In this document: piece by piece, positions 14,206-21,553 of the stretch | Layout: every line of letters begins with the position of its first letter | Position numbering within the stretch: position 1 is the stretch's first letter | Source: an uncultured Oscillospiraceae bacterium | Lineage (GTDB): Bacteria; Bacillota; Clostridia; Oscillospirales; Oscillospiraceae | Assembly (NCBI GenBank): GCA_934565425.1 | Contig: CAKTHW010000021.1 | Coordinates: forward strand, 1-21,715 | Direction of reading: 5' to 3' | Length of the DNA stretch: 21,715 bases | Notes under the pieces: generated by a model | What the model was told of the DNA's origin: nothing | Database searches by the model: none | What the model saw: only the letters and a program-made list of their open reading frames with translations | Made by a program: the position numbers and the translations under genes

Positions 14206-16462
14206 ACTGCAAAAGCTGTGGGGCAAGCGCAGCTTCTGTCTGTCCCTCGGCGTAATCCTCCTCCTGAACGTCCTGCTGCTGTGGTATGTCCACCTGCCAG
14301 ACCAAACAACACCGCCCCTGTCCGCCTACAAAGCCTTCGCCGCCGACGTGGCCGGGATGACAGCGCGTGAGCAGGGGGACTATCTGTCCGACCTGCAAGA
14401 GACCTTGGACGGGGTGACCTTTGTACAGAAGGTCATCAACGCCCGTCAATTGGACGACGGGGCCGAGATCGTCGCCTCGGCAATGGAACAAAATCCCGGT
14501 GTATTTGAGCAATATTATGACCACTTTACCAGCGGCGACTATCTCCGCTACACAGACAGTCTCTCCCAAGAGCAGAACCTGGTGGAGCAGATGGCGGCGG
14601 AATATGCCCAGGTGTCCGGCTACAGCGACTATCTGGCCTCCATTCAGAAGAACAAGGACGCCCTCGGCGCCATCTCCCTGTTTCAGGACAGCGCCCAGAC
14701 CGGTTTTTCCAACCGGAATATCCAAAAAAGCGCCCAGGACTATGCCGGCTTAGATGACCACAACATCCGCTGGGTGCCCTCCCAAGGCGTGGTCTCCGCT
14801 ATGGACAGTCTGCTCACCGATCTGCTCCTCTTGCTGGCCATCTTTCTCTTTGTGGGTGGTCTGATCCTGGAGGAGAAGGAGAAAAAACTGTTCTACATCA
14901 CCCGCGCCACCCGGTATGGCAGCCTGCCCACCATAGGAGCAAAGCTGGCCGCACTGCTGGCCCACTGCGTGTTCATGACCGTGGTGCTCTACGGGAGCAA
15001 CCTGCTCTTTTTCGCCTACACCACCGGGTTGGGGGATTTGCGTGCCGGTCTGCAATCGCTGGCGCCCTATCTGTCCAGCAACCTACCCCTGAGCATTGGC
15101 GGGTATCTGCTGCTGAGCCTGGCCATCAAAGCGCTGGTGCTCTATGGTGCCGGGACACTGCTGACCGCCCTGTGTGTCTGTACCCGGCGGGGATTTGTCC
15201 CCTACCTGGCAGGCATCAGCGGGGTAGGCGTCAGTTGGCTCCTCTATTCCCTCATTCCAGCCTACTCCCTTTGGAGTCCGCTCAAGTATTGGAACCTGAT
15301 AGGACTGCTGCGGACGGAGCTTTTATTGGGCAGCTACCTGAATCTCAACCTGTTTTCCGTCCCCATCTCCCGCTTGACCTCAGCCTGGGCCGTGCTGGCA
15401 CTGTGCTGTGTGTTGGGCACTGGGTTGGCACTGTGGACGTTCTGGCGTGGCCGTGACCGGACCCTTCGCCGCACTCGGCACGCTTTGGGATTGCCCTTCC
15501 GCCCTCACAACAGTCTCTTCCGCCACGAGGGGTACAAACTGCTCATCACCAACCGTGCGCTTGTCATTCTGCTGGCCTTTGCACTGCTGATTGGGTTCCA
15601 GAGCCTGCAACGATCCTATCTTGCCAACGGGCAGGAACAATATTATCAGACCCTCTTACTCCAATTAGAGGGTGAGTTGACCCAGGAGAAGGAGGCGTTG
15701 ATCTCCAAAGAACAGGAACGCTACGACGTCGCCTTTGCAGAGCTGGAACGTATCGAATCCCTGGTGGCATCCGGCGAACTGGACAGTGACACTGCCGACT
15801 CTATGAAGGGAAAGTGGTACAGCGAGACGGTCTACTATCCTGCCTTCCAACGCATCCTACGCCAATATGACCGGGTGAAATCCGACGGCGGGCGCTTCGT
15901 ATACGATACGGGCTATCTCTACCTGTTCGGCGTCCGAAACGAAGACTTCTTGCTCCACCTGCTCCTGCTTTCCCTGGCCATGGTCTTCGCCTTCAGCAAC
16001 GCCGTGGCAATGGAGTACCAAGTGGGCGCTTGGCCGCTCCTGCAAGCCACCCGGCAGGGCCGGCGTGCCATTTTACGGCGGAAAGGGCAAGTGGCACTGC
16101 TCTGTGCCTGCCTGGTAACGTTGATTCCCTGGGCATTCCGGTGGGTAGCCATCTCCCAGGTCTTCCCCATCCACCAACTCACCGCCGCTGTGGACAGCAT
16201 CCCTGGGTATGCCGTTGGCAACCCGCTGCCCCTGGCGTTCTTTATCCTCCTTGCTGTGCTGACGCAGATGGTAGCCGTAGGATTGGTCGCTTTGGTAGTG
16301 CTGGCCTTCTCCCGTTGGCAGAAAAGCCAGCTGCAGGGGCTGTTCTTCAGTCTCCTTGTGCTGGCTCTGCCTTTGGCGCTGACACTGATGGGGTGGTCCT
16401 TTGCCAAGTGGTGCTCTGTCTATCCCCTCTACGCCTGGCCCAGTCTTCTGCTCGGTGCCTAA
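14186..16462 (+). CDS. Large ABC-2 type permease, apparently two fused units
   Basis: A 758-residue membrane protein, partner of the preceding ATPase. I choose ATG 14186 because GAGGAG lies about ten bases upstream and the peptide then begins at a typical short cytosolic lead before helix 1. The first half has helix 1 (about 17-35), a roughly 180-residue extracytoplasmic loop and a cluster of five to six helices ending near residue 430. The second half repeats this plan: a short charged lead (RHEGYKLLITNR), a helix, a roughly 115-residue charged loop and five to six more helices to the C-terminus. The opening 'FELQKLWGKRSF' and 'HEGYKLLITNRA' are recognisably parallel. Usual ABC-2 permeases have one such unit and pair as dimers, so this one may supply both halves. 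A hairpin follows the stop. Confidence 0.9.
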   Translation: MKLTGFELQKLWGKRSFCLSLGVILLLNVLLLWYVHLPDQTTPPLSAYKAFAADVAGMTAREQGDYLSDLQETLDGVTFVQKVINARQLDDGAEIVASAMEQNPGVFEQYYDHFTSGDYLRYTDSLSQEQNLVEQMAAEYAQVSGYSDYLASIQKNKDALGAISLFQDSAQTGFSNRNIQKSAQDYAGLDDHNIRWVPSQGVVSAMDSLLTDLLLLLAIFLFVGGLILEEKEKKLFYITRATRYGSLPTIGAKLAALLAHCVFMTVVLYGSNLLFFAYTTGLGDLRAGLQSLAPYLSSNLPLSIGGYLLLSLAIKALVLYGAGTLLTALCVCTRRGFVPYLAGISGVGVSWLLYSLIPAYSLWSPLKYWNLIGLLRTELLLGSYLNLNLFSVPISRLTSAWAVLALCCVLGTGLALWTFWRGRDRTLRRTRHALGLPFRPHNSLFRHEGYKLLITNRALVILLAFALLIGFQSLQRSYLANGQEQYYQTLLLQLEGELTQEKEALISKEQERYDVAFAELERIESLVASGELDSDTADSMKGKWYSETVYYPAFQRILRQYDRVKSDGGRFVYDTGYLYLFGVRNEDFLLHLLLLSLAMVFAFSNAVAMEYQVGAWPLLQATRQGRRAILRRKGQVALLCACLVTLIPWAFRWVAISQVFPIHQLTAAVDSIPGYAVGNPLPLAFFILLAVLTQMVAVGLVALVVLAFSRWQKSQLQGLFFSLLVLALPLALTLMGWSFAKWCSVYPLYAWPSLLLGA

Positions 16463-16502
16463 AAAATCCCCACGAAAGGGAGTATGCACCTTTCGTGGGG
16501 AT
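16461..16502 (-). terminator. Intrinsic terminator oriented leftward
   Basis: A perfect 14-bp stem (16466-16479 with 16489-16502) with a nine-base loop. On the minus strand it is followed by a run of T residues (A run at 16461-16466). On the plus strand no T run follows, so it mainly ends leftward transcription, although it may protect the 3' end of the permease mRNA. Confidence 0.82.
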
Positions 16503-16907
16503 CAGGTCGTGTGTCTGCTGGGCGGAGGTTTTGTACATCCAACAGGCGGTAGGCCAGCTCCACCTGGAACGACGGTCCGAGTTGCCGTCATTCCAGATGG
16601 AGGGACAAAGAAGGGATCGCGTTTCCCCTCCACCTGTCCGTCGGCCAGAACGGGCAGGCAGGGGGAAAAGACAGTCATGGTTTCGCTTTTTCTGAGGGAC
16701 AGCGGAGGGAGTTGATTCCAATATGGTTGCTTTGGTTCAAAAACTTTCCCTTCTTTGTGCCGTTTGCAGTAGACAAACGGATGCAATCTGTGTAAAATGA
16801 CATTTAAGACAATATGGCCTTCTTTTGTGTGTTTTGTTGTGTGGCAGCATCATCTTACGCAGGAATCGCTATGTTGTCTTTTTTTACGCTCTTTTCCTTG
16901 CGGCGCA
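16503..16907 (-). ncRNA. Gene-free, highly structured segment: candidate small RNA or structured 3' UTR
   Basis: No convincing coding region is present on either strand. Three hairpins are visible: 16564-16575 with 16585-16596 (11 pairs with one mismatch), 16622-16628 plus 16633-16641 with 16650-16658 plus 16662-16668 (16 pairs, one internal loop), and 16760-16766 with 16774-16780 (7 pairs). The leftward terminator at 16461-16502 gives the orientation. No clear promoter stands at its right end, so it could be the long 3' UTR of the anion symporter mRNA. No known RNA family was recognised. Confidence 0.35.
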
Positions 16908-18341
16908 TCATGCGAAGAGGTAGGGCAGGTCGCCGAAGTTGGGGAAGAAGGTAATGGCGATATAGCCGAAGACTATCACGATGAGGGTATGGATCAGAGT
17001 GATAGGAATGCCGCGCTTGAGCATTTCATCGGGGTCCAGGCCATAGCTGACGGGCACGGCACGGACGCTGATGGGCAGGAGCCACTCGGCGTTGAAGGAC
17101 ATACAGGTCAGGAACCAGTAGGGCAGCGGATTCAGGCCCATCTTGGTGGTGACGCTGATGACCAAGGGGCAGACGATGGCTGCCGCGGTGGTGCCGTTGG
17201 TGACCTCAGTGATGAGACGGGTGAAGACGACCAGGCCGATGATGGTGGTCAGGCCGCCGTCCAGGTTGACGCTGGTGACCATATCTGCCAGGCAGTCCGT
17301 GGCACCGGAGCCGTTGAGGAGCTTGCCAATGGCCAGGCCGCTGGCAAAGAGGATCATCATGCCCCACATGGTGCCCTTCTGGGCAGCTTCCCAGGTCATG
17401 ACCGCGCCCTTTTCCTTCATGTTGAGGAAGAAGCAGGCGAAACCGATGGTCAGGAAGGAGTAAGCGGGGACCATACCGGGCAGCAGCTCGGCGTAGAGGG
17501 GACGGGTGAAGGCCAAGACCATGGCCAGGAGGAAGAGGACGCCGCACACCTTTTCGATGAGCTTGGTGGGGCCCAGTTCGTTATAGCTCTCTTTGAAGTA
17601 TTCCTTGGTGCCTTCCAGGGACTTGGCACCCGAGGGCATGAAAAAGATCATATACGCCAGGGTCGCTGCGGTGACAACGATGAAGAGGGGGCCAACGTGG
17701 GTGATCCAGTCCACATACATGAACTCGTGGCCAGTGAACTCCTCCAGGATGGAGATGGCGGTCAGGTTCATGGCGCCACCCAGAGGGGTGCCGATGCCGC
17801 CCAAGCTGCAGCCCCAACCGATGGAGAGGAGGATGGGCACGGCAGGCTTACAGCCGTGGATCTGGTCATAGCCCGCCGCTTTCAGCATGGAGACGGCGAT
17901 GGGGCAGAGCATGGCGCAGACGGCCAGGTCGGGGAGGATAGTGCTCATGAGGGTGCTGGCCAGGAACCAGACGGTGATCTGGGACTTCATGGACGGCCCC
18001 ACCAGGGAGAGCACTTTCAGGGCGATACGCCGATCCAGACCGATGGAGACCCAGGGCAGGGTGATGAGGCCGGAGCCGAAGACCAGGATGATGCTCTCGC
18101 AGGAGTACTGGGAGATGACATCGGTCATGGGCACCATGTTCAGGAAGGCGTTGGCGATGGCTGGGATCAATGCGGTGATGGTAATATCGACAGGGCCGGT
18201 GATCCACCAGAAGATCATCCACAGGGAAATGCCGATGGCCTGTGCGCCAGACGTGGTAAACAGGTCTCGCAGCAGCAGCGCCGCCAGGGCGAAGATCACG
18301 GGGCCTAGGATCAGGCAGATGGAGCGTTTTCTTGCACTCAT
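16908..18341 (-). CDS. DASS-family (SLC13-like) anion:sodium symporter
   Basis: A 477-residue membrane protein of the divalent anion:Na+ symporter family, which imports dicarboxylates, sulfate or related anions. The ATG at 18341 follows AGAGGAG by about nine bases; upstream in-frame starts lie in non-coding-looking sequence. About eleven hydrophobic segments are visible. The motif GGIGTPLGGAMN at 181-192 and the second SNT-type motif in EVTNGTTAAAIVCPL identify the family. The first SNT motif, normally SNTAT before a conserved MxxPI, reads MSTILPDLAVCAMLCPIA (about 132-149). This departs from the usual sodium site and marks a divergent subgroup. It is transcribed away from an IclR regulator about 840 bases upstream, and an aldehyde/alcohol dehydrogenase pair lies beyond that. 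The substrate is unknown. Confidence 0.93.
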   Translation of the reverse strand: MSARKRSICLILGPVIFALAALLLRDLFTTSGAQAIGISLWMIFWWITGPVDITITALIPAIANAFLNMVPMTDVISQYSCESIILVFGSGLITLPWVSIGLDRRIALKVLSLVGPSMKSQITVWFLASTLMSTILPDLAVCAMLCPIAVSMLKAAGYDQIHGCKPAVPILLSIGWGCSLGGIGTPLGGAMNLTAISILEEFTGHEFMYVDWITHVGPLFIVVTAATLAYMIFFMPSGAKSLEGTKEYFKESYNELGPTKLIEKVCGVLFLLAMVLAFTRPLYAELLPGMVPAYSFLTIGFACFFLNMKEKGAVMTWEAAQKGTMWGMMILFASGLAIGKLLNGSGATDCLADMVTSVNLDGGLTTIIGLVVFTRLITEVTNGTTAAAIVCPLVISVTTKMGLNPLPYWFLTCMSFNAEWLLPISVRAVPVSYGLDPDEMLKRGIPITLIHTLIVIVFGYIAITFFPNFGDLPYLFA

Positions 18342-18538
18342 AGCCGATTCTCCTCTCTTTTTCTGATTTGGTTTTGCGCCGTCTGACACAGGGGGTTTTC
18401 TGCGGTCCTCTCCCCTGCTATCCCACAGCACAGCGTCCCATTTTCTCTCTCTTGCTGAGAACAGGACACGGACTTTTTTGGAAGATTCTATCCCTTTTTT
18501 CGTCTCGTCTCTTGGTCGTGAAAACCACCAAAAAACAA

Positions 18539-18591
18539 CACTGTCATTCACTGTCGTTGTTATAATATAACGGTACTGTAGGTTCTGGCAA
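18539..18591 (-). promoter_or_regulatory. Promoter and possible operator of the anion symporter gene
   Basis: On the minus strand TTGCCA (18591-18586) and TATATT (18569-18564) are 16 bases apart. A 13-bp palindrome GTTATAATATAAC (18559-18571) covers the -10. Directly downstream are tandem 10-bp repeats CACTGTCATT and CACTGTCGTT (18539-18558, plus-strand reading), near the expected start point. The leader to the gene is about 210 bases, with no riboswitch that I recognise. Confidence 0.5.
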
Positions 18592-19180
18592 TGGGCATTT
18601 TCCCTTTTTGCCCCGTTTGAAATACATTCTCATGATTTGATTTTCTTTCCCGGATCATGCAAATTCTGTTTTGTATTGTGCAAGAAATGAATGCGATTTT
18701 CAGATCAGATGTGCAGAGGATGAATGGCGCTTTTCTTTTTTGCATATCCACTTGCCGTATACGAAACTGGACACTTATTTTTCCTTTGTCTGGAAATCCA
18801 AAAGAGTGCGCATTTCTCCTCAAAAAAGCCGCTTTTCTCCCGTGTTTGACTGCACGCTTCCCGCCACGCTGTCCCATGCATTTTCGGAACTTTTTCAGGC
18901 GATTTCCTTTGTTTGGGATTTCCAAGAAACGCAACTTTTTCCGCCAGATTGGCACTGCATCACTCTGTCCTCTCTCCACCCCATCATTTTTCCATCTACC
19001 ATCCCAAACATCCGCTTCTCCATCCCCTATTTTTCCCCCCAACACATCCTACCCGCATCCCCTCTTTTTCCACCCCCAAACGCAGAAAAAGAGGGGATCG
19101 TATCGTCCTGATGCGTCCACATACCACGGACACACCTTTCGCATACAATCCCCTCCACAACCACGGGTCTCGGATGATCT
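18592..19180. other. Gene-free AT-rich intergenic stretch
   Basis: About 590 bases between the symporter promoter and the IclR stop hold no supported gene. It is poorer in GC than its neighbours. It contains an imperfect repeat (18781-18825 and 18904-18948, both beginning TTCCTTTGT and then TTGG/CTGG), a tract of 113 bases with only two G residues on the plus strand (18968-19080), and a 14-bp perfect hairpin (19057-19098). Open frames crossing it look like chance. Confidence 0.6.
19057..19098. repeat. Perfect 14-bp inverted repeat downstream of the IclR gene
   Basis: ATCCCCTCTTTTTC (19057-19070) pairs with GAAAAAGAGGGGAT (19085-19098) around a 14-base loop. No T run follows on either strand. 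It may end the IclR transcript or mark an element remnant; a similar motif (CATCCCCTATTTTTCC) lies at 19021. Confidence 0.5.
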
Positions 19181-19978
19181 TCACTTTGGATAGTACCCCA
19201 GCTTGCCAGAAATCCTGCCCGCCGCAGTGACCACCGCCTTGGCCAGCTCCCGTTCTCGTTGGGGCTTGCTGAGGCTGTGGGCGCTGGAGGAAATGCTGAT
19301 GGCGGCGATGGGCTCTCGGCTCCGGTCGAAGATGGGGGCCGCCAGCGAGCTCTTGTTTTCAGACAGCTCCTCAAACAGCACGCAGTATCCCCGCTGCCGG
19401 GTCCTGGCCAGCTCCTCTCTGATCTCCACCAGATCGGTCTTGGTCTCCGGCGTGAACTTGCGCAGGTCGCTGCGCTTGAGGATCTTCTGCACCTGCCCCT
19501 CCGGCAGATAGGCCAGGATCGCCCGCCCCATGGCAGAGCAGTACATGGGGTGGGAGTGTCCCATAGGGATGAGCAGCTCCATGGTGCTCTCGCAGCTGAT
19601 GCTGATGAGGTGGACCACATCCACCCCGCGGGGCACGCTCATATGGCAGTGGACGTCGTATTTGTAGGACATCTGCTGCAGCTCCGGATAGGCATGGCGA
19701 TAGAGCGGGTTATTTTGCAGTGCCGCGCCGGCCAAGGCCACCACTTCATATCCCAGGGAATAGCGGCCGGTCTCCTCGTCCCGCATCAGGAACCCCCAGT
19801 CCAGCATGGTGTTCAGGTGGCGGGATACGGTGCTGATATTCATATGCAGCTTCGCGGCGATGTCAGAGGTACGTTGGGTGGGCGTTCGCTCATTGAAGCT
19901 GGAGAGTATCGCAAGGGTCTTGCTGACACTCTTGGTATTCGTAGAAACTTTTTGGTGGTTCTCTCCCGCCTGAGGCAT
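19181..19978 (-). CDS. IclR-family transcriptional regulator
   Basis: A 265-residue regulator. The winged-helix domain begins at KSVSKTLAILSSFNE and carries the recognition helix in LHMNISTVSRHLNTMLDWGF, followed by a wing (RDEETGRYSLGYEVV). The C-terminal effector domain (PF01614) shows the typical ...MGHSHPMYCSAMGRAILAYL... and later ELSENKSSLAAPIFDR segments. I prefer the ATG at 19978 because AGGA lies eight bases upstream and the length then fits the family (about 250-265). In-frame ATGs at 19987 and 20035 (284 residues) are possible. IclR proteins usually bind a small organic acid or aldehyde-related ligand and control adjacent catabolic genes. The symporter on one side and the dehydrogenases on the other are the obvious candidates. 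A dyad covers its own promoter. Confidence 0.95.
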   Translation of the reverse strand: MPQAGENHQKVSTNTKSVSKTLAILSSFNERTPTQRTSDIAAKLHMNISTVSRHLNTMLDWGFLMRDEETGRYSLGYEVVALAGAALQNNPLYRHAYPELQQMSYKYDVHCHMSVPRGVDVVHLISISCESTMELLIPMGHSHPMYCSAMGRAILAYLPEGQVQKILKRSDLRKFTPETKTDLVEIREELARTRQRGYCVLFEELSENKSSLAAPIFDRSREPIAAISISSSAHSLSKPQRERELAKAVVTAAGRISGKLGYYPK

Positions 19979-20083
19979 GGTCAACATCCTTTCCTTCAAA
20001 CGGCCTGCCCCTTCTCCCTGCTCCAATGACGCCATTTCCCACGTTCAAACTATGATCTTAGTAGGTGTATCGCGGTCAAGCGT

Positions 20084-20123
20084 ATTGTAGCACGACGGTC
20101 TTTCCTCACGCAAGGAAGGTCGT
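20084..20123 (-). promoter_or_regulatory. Promoter of the IclR gene with an overlapping dyad
   Basis: On the minus strand TTGCGT (20113-20108) and TACAAT (20089-20084) are 18 bases apart. An imperfect dyad, ACGAC...TTTCCT / AAGGAA..GTCGT, spans 20092-20123 and is centred near the -35, which suits an autoregulatory repressor site. Confidence 0.55.
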
Positions 20124-20228
20124 TCAAAATGTACCTATATTTCCCTAGTGCGACGACTTTTTCAGAACATTTTGCATGAAATCCCAGTGGAATCCTGCCA
20201 TTTCTCCCTTTCCCTCTCATCATTGGAA

Positions 20229-20263
20229 AAGGCACCCCAAATGAAACCATTCGGGGTGCCCTT
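20229..20263 (-). terminator. Intrinsic terminator after the alcohol dehydrogenase gene
   Basis: Reading leftward, a stem of 10 outer pairs (20229-20238 with 20253-20262) plus four inner pairs after one mismatch is followed by TTTT on the minus strand. It lies 35 bases after the dehydrogenase stop. Confidence 0.85.
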
Positions 20264-20297
20264 GAGAAAGAGAATGTTCTAAATGAGAAGGGTTACC

Positions 20298-21446
20298 TTA
20301 GTAAGCCTTGTGATACAGAGCAATGACGTCGTCCAGGGTGGTTTCTCTGGGGTTAGCAGGGATGTTGCCGCTCTTCATAGCGTCAACTGCCATAGCGTGG
20401 ATCTTATCTTCGGTCACGCCAACTGCTCTCAGGTTTTCAGGAATACCCAGTTCCTTGTTCAGCTCAGTGACCAGGTCGACCAGCATCTGAGGCTTGAAGT
20501 CCTTAACGGGTTCCTTGTCAACGCTGACATAGTTGTAGATCTTTTCGTAACGGCCGATGTCTGCCAGTGCGTTGTATTCCATGACGGCGGGCATCAGGAC
20601 GGAGTTTGCAACACCGTGAGCAACGCCGAAGAAGCCGCTGACGGGGTGGCTCAGAGCGTGGATGTTGCCCAGTCTTGCCCATGCGAATGCGATGCCAGCG
20701 AAGTTGCTGCCGACCATCATAGCGCAGGCTGCCTTTTCGTCGTGTCTGTTGGCGACGAAGCGGCGGAGGTTGGCGCCGATCAGTTCCATTGCCTTTTCTG
20801 CGAAGCAGTCAGAGAAGGGATTGGCGTTGTTGGACAGATAAGCTTCCATAGCGTGGATCAGAGCGTCAACGCCGCAAGCTGCTGCGATGTGAGCGGGAGC
20901 GGTCATGATCAGTTCCGGATCCAGGATGGCGAATTTAGGCAGGTTGTAATAGCTGAAGATGGTGGACTTGAAGTGAGTCTTCTCGTCGGTGATAACAGCA
21001 GAAGCGGTGACTTCGGAGCCGGTGCCAGCGGTGGTGGGGATTGCGAAGATGGGAACGATGGGGCCGGGGACCTTGAAGTTGCCTTCATAGTCGAAGATCT
21101 TGCCGCCATAGGTAGCGACTACGCCAACTGCCTTAGCAACGTCCATGGGGCCGCCGCCGCCCAGAGCGATGATGCTGGAAGCGCCGCATTCTCTGTACTT
21201 ATCGGTAGCGTCAGCAACGATTGCGGAGGTGGGGTTAGCCTGGATGTCCAGATAAGTGGTGCACTTCAGGCCAGCTTCTTCCACGATGTCCTGGATCTTC
21301 TTGACAACGCCCAGAGCTTCCAGGCCGTGGTCGGAGATCAGGAAGACATGATCCAGATCGTTTTCCTTCATGATTTCGGGCAGCTTCTTCAGTGCGCCAA
21401 CGCCGAATTCGATGGTCTGGGGAATCATAAACTTGAAGTCTTTCAT
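20298..21446 (-). CDS. Iron-containing alcohol dehydrogenase
   Basis: A 382-residue group III (Fe-type) NAD(P)-dependent alcohol dehydrogenase (PF00465), which reduces an aldehyde to an alcohol in the cytosol. The nucleotide-binding motif is GGGGPMD at 96-102 (the usual form is GGGSxxD). PTTAGTGSEVT lies at 138-148. The metal ligands D194, H198, H263 and H277 occur in GVDALIHAMEAY, LGNIHALSHP and GFFGVAHG, matching the family spacing. AGGAGG stands eight bases before the ATG at 21446. Codons differ from neighbours, with many GCT, GTT and AGA, suggesting very high expression. It lies about 107 bases downstream of an acylating aldehyde dehydrogenase, and the pair likely turns an acyl-CoA into an alcohol. 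Ethanol, 4-hydroxybutyrate or a sulfonated alcohol are possible products; sequence alone does not decide. Confidence 0.97.
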   Translation of the reverse strand: MKDFKFMIPQTIEFGVGALKKLPEIMKENDLDHVFLISDHGLEALGVVKKIQDIVEEAGLKCTTYLDIQANPTSAIVADATDKYRECGASSIIALGGGGPMDVAKAVGVVATYGGKIFDYEGNFKVPGPIVPIFAIPTTAGTGSEVTASAVITDEKTHFKSTIFSYYNLPKFAILDPELIMTAPAHIAAACGVDALIHAMEAYLSNNANPFSDCFAEKAMELIGANLRRFVANRHDEKAACAMMVGSNFAGIAFAWARLGNIHALSHPVSGFFGVAHGVANSVLMPAVMEYNALADIGRYEKIYNYVSVDKEPVKDFKPQMLVDLVTELNKELGIPENLRAVGVTEDKIHAMAVDAMKSGNIPANPRETTLDDVIALYHKAY

Positions 21447-21488
21447 TTCTTGTTCCTCCTATAGAATTTTATAACACAGATCCTGCCT

Positions 21489-21523
21489 GCACGCCACAGC
21501 ATTTTGCAATGCTGTGGTCGTGC
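21489..21523 (-). repeat. Intercistronic hairpin between the two dehydrogenase genes
   Basis: A 15-bp stem (21489-21503 with 21508-21523, one bulged T at 21518) and a TTGC loop. No T run follows, so it is not a classical terminator; it could be a processing or stabilising element between the genes. Confidence 0.7.
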
Positions 21524-21553
21524 CAAGAGGCAGTTTGAGGTTCAAATGAGAAC

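Noticed and set aside
16502..16786. 94-codon minus-strand frame between the permease and the symporter
   Set aside because: It begins at TTG without a clear binding site, is proline-rich without familiar motifs, and overlaps several strong hairpins.
16861..16914. Terminator directly after the symporter stop
   Set aside because: The small CGCAT/ATGCG palindrome is too short and the minus strand has an A run instead of T residues after it.
16797..18308. Long 503-codon plus-strand frame
   Set aside because: It is the antisense of the DASS symporter; its Asp/Gly/His-rich product is typical of a GC-rich shadow frame.
18560..19045. 161-codon open frame on the minus strand in the symporter-IclR gap
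   Set aside because: Biased low-complexity composition (Lys/Arg/Gly), no ribosome binding site that I can see, and it crosses the symporter promoter; it arises from the G-poor plus strand.
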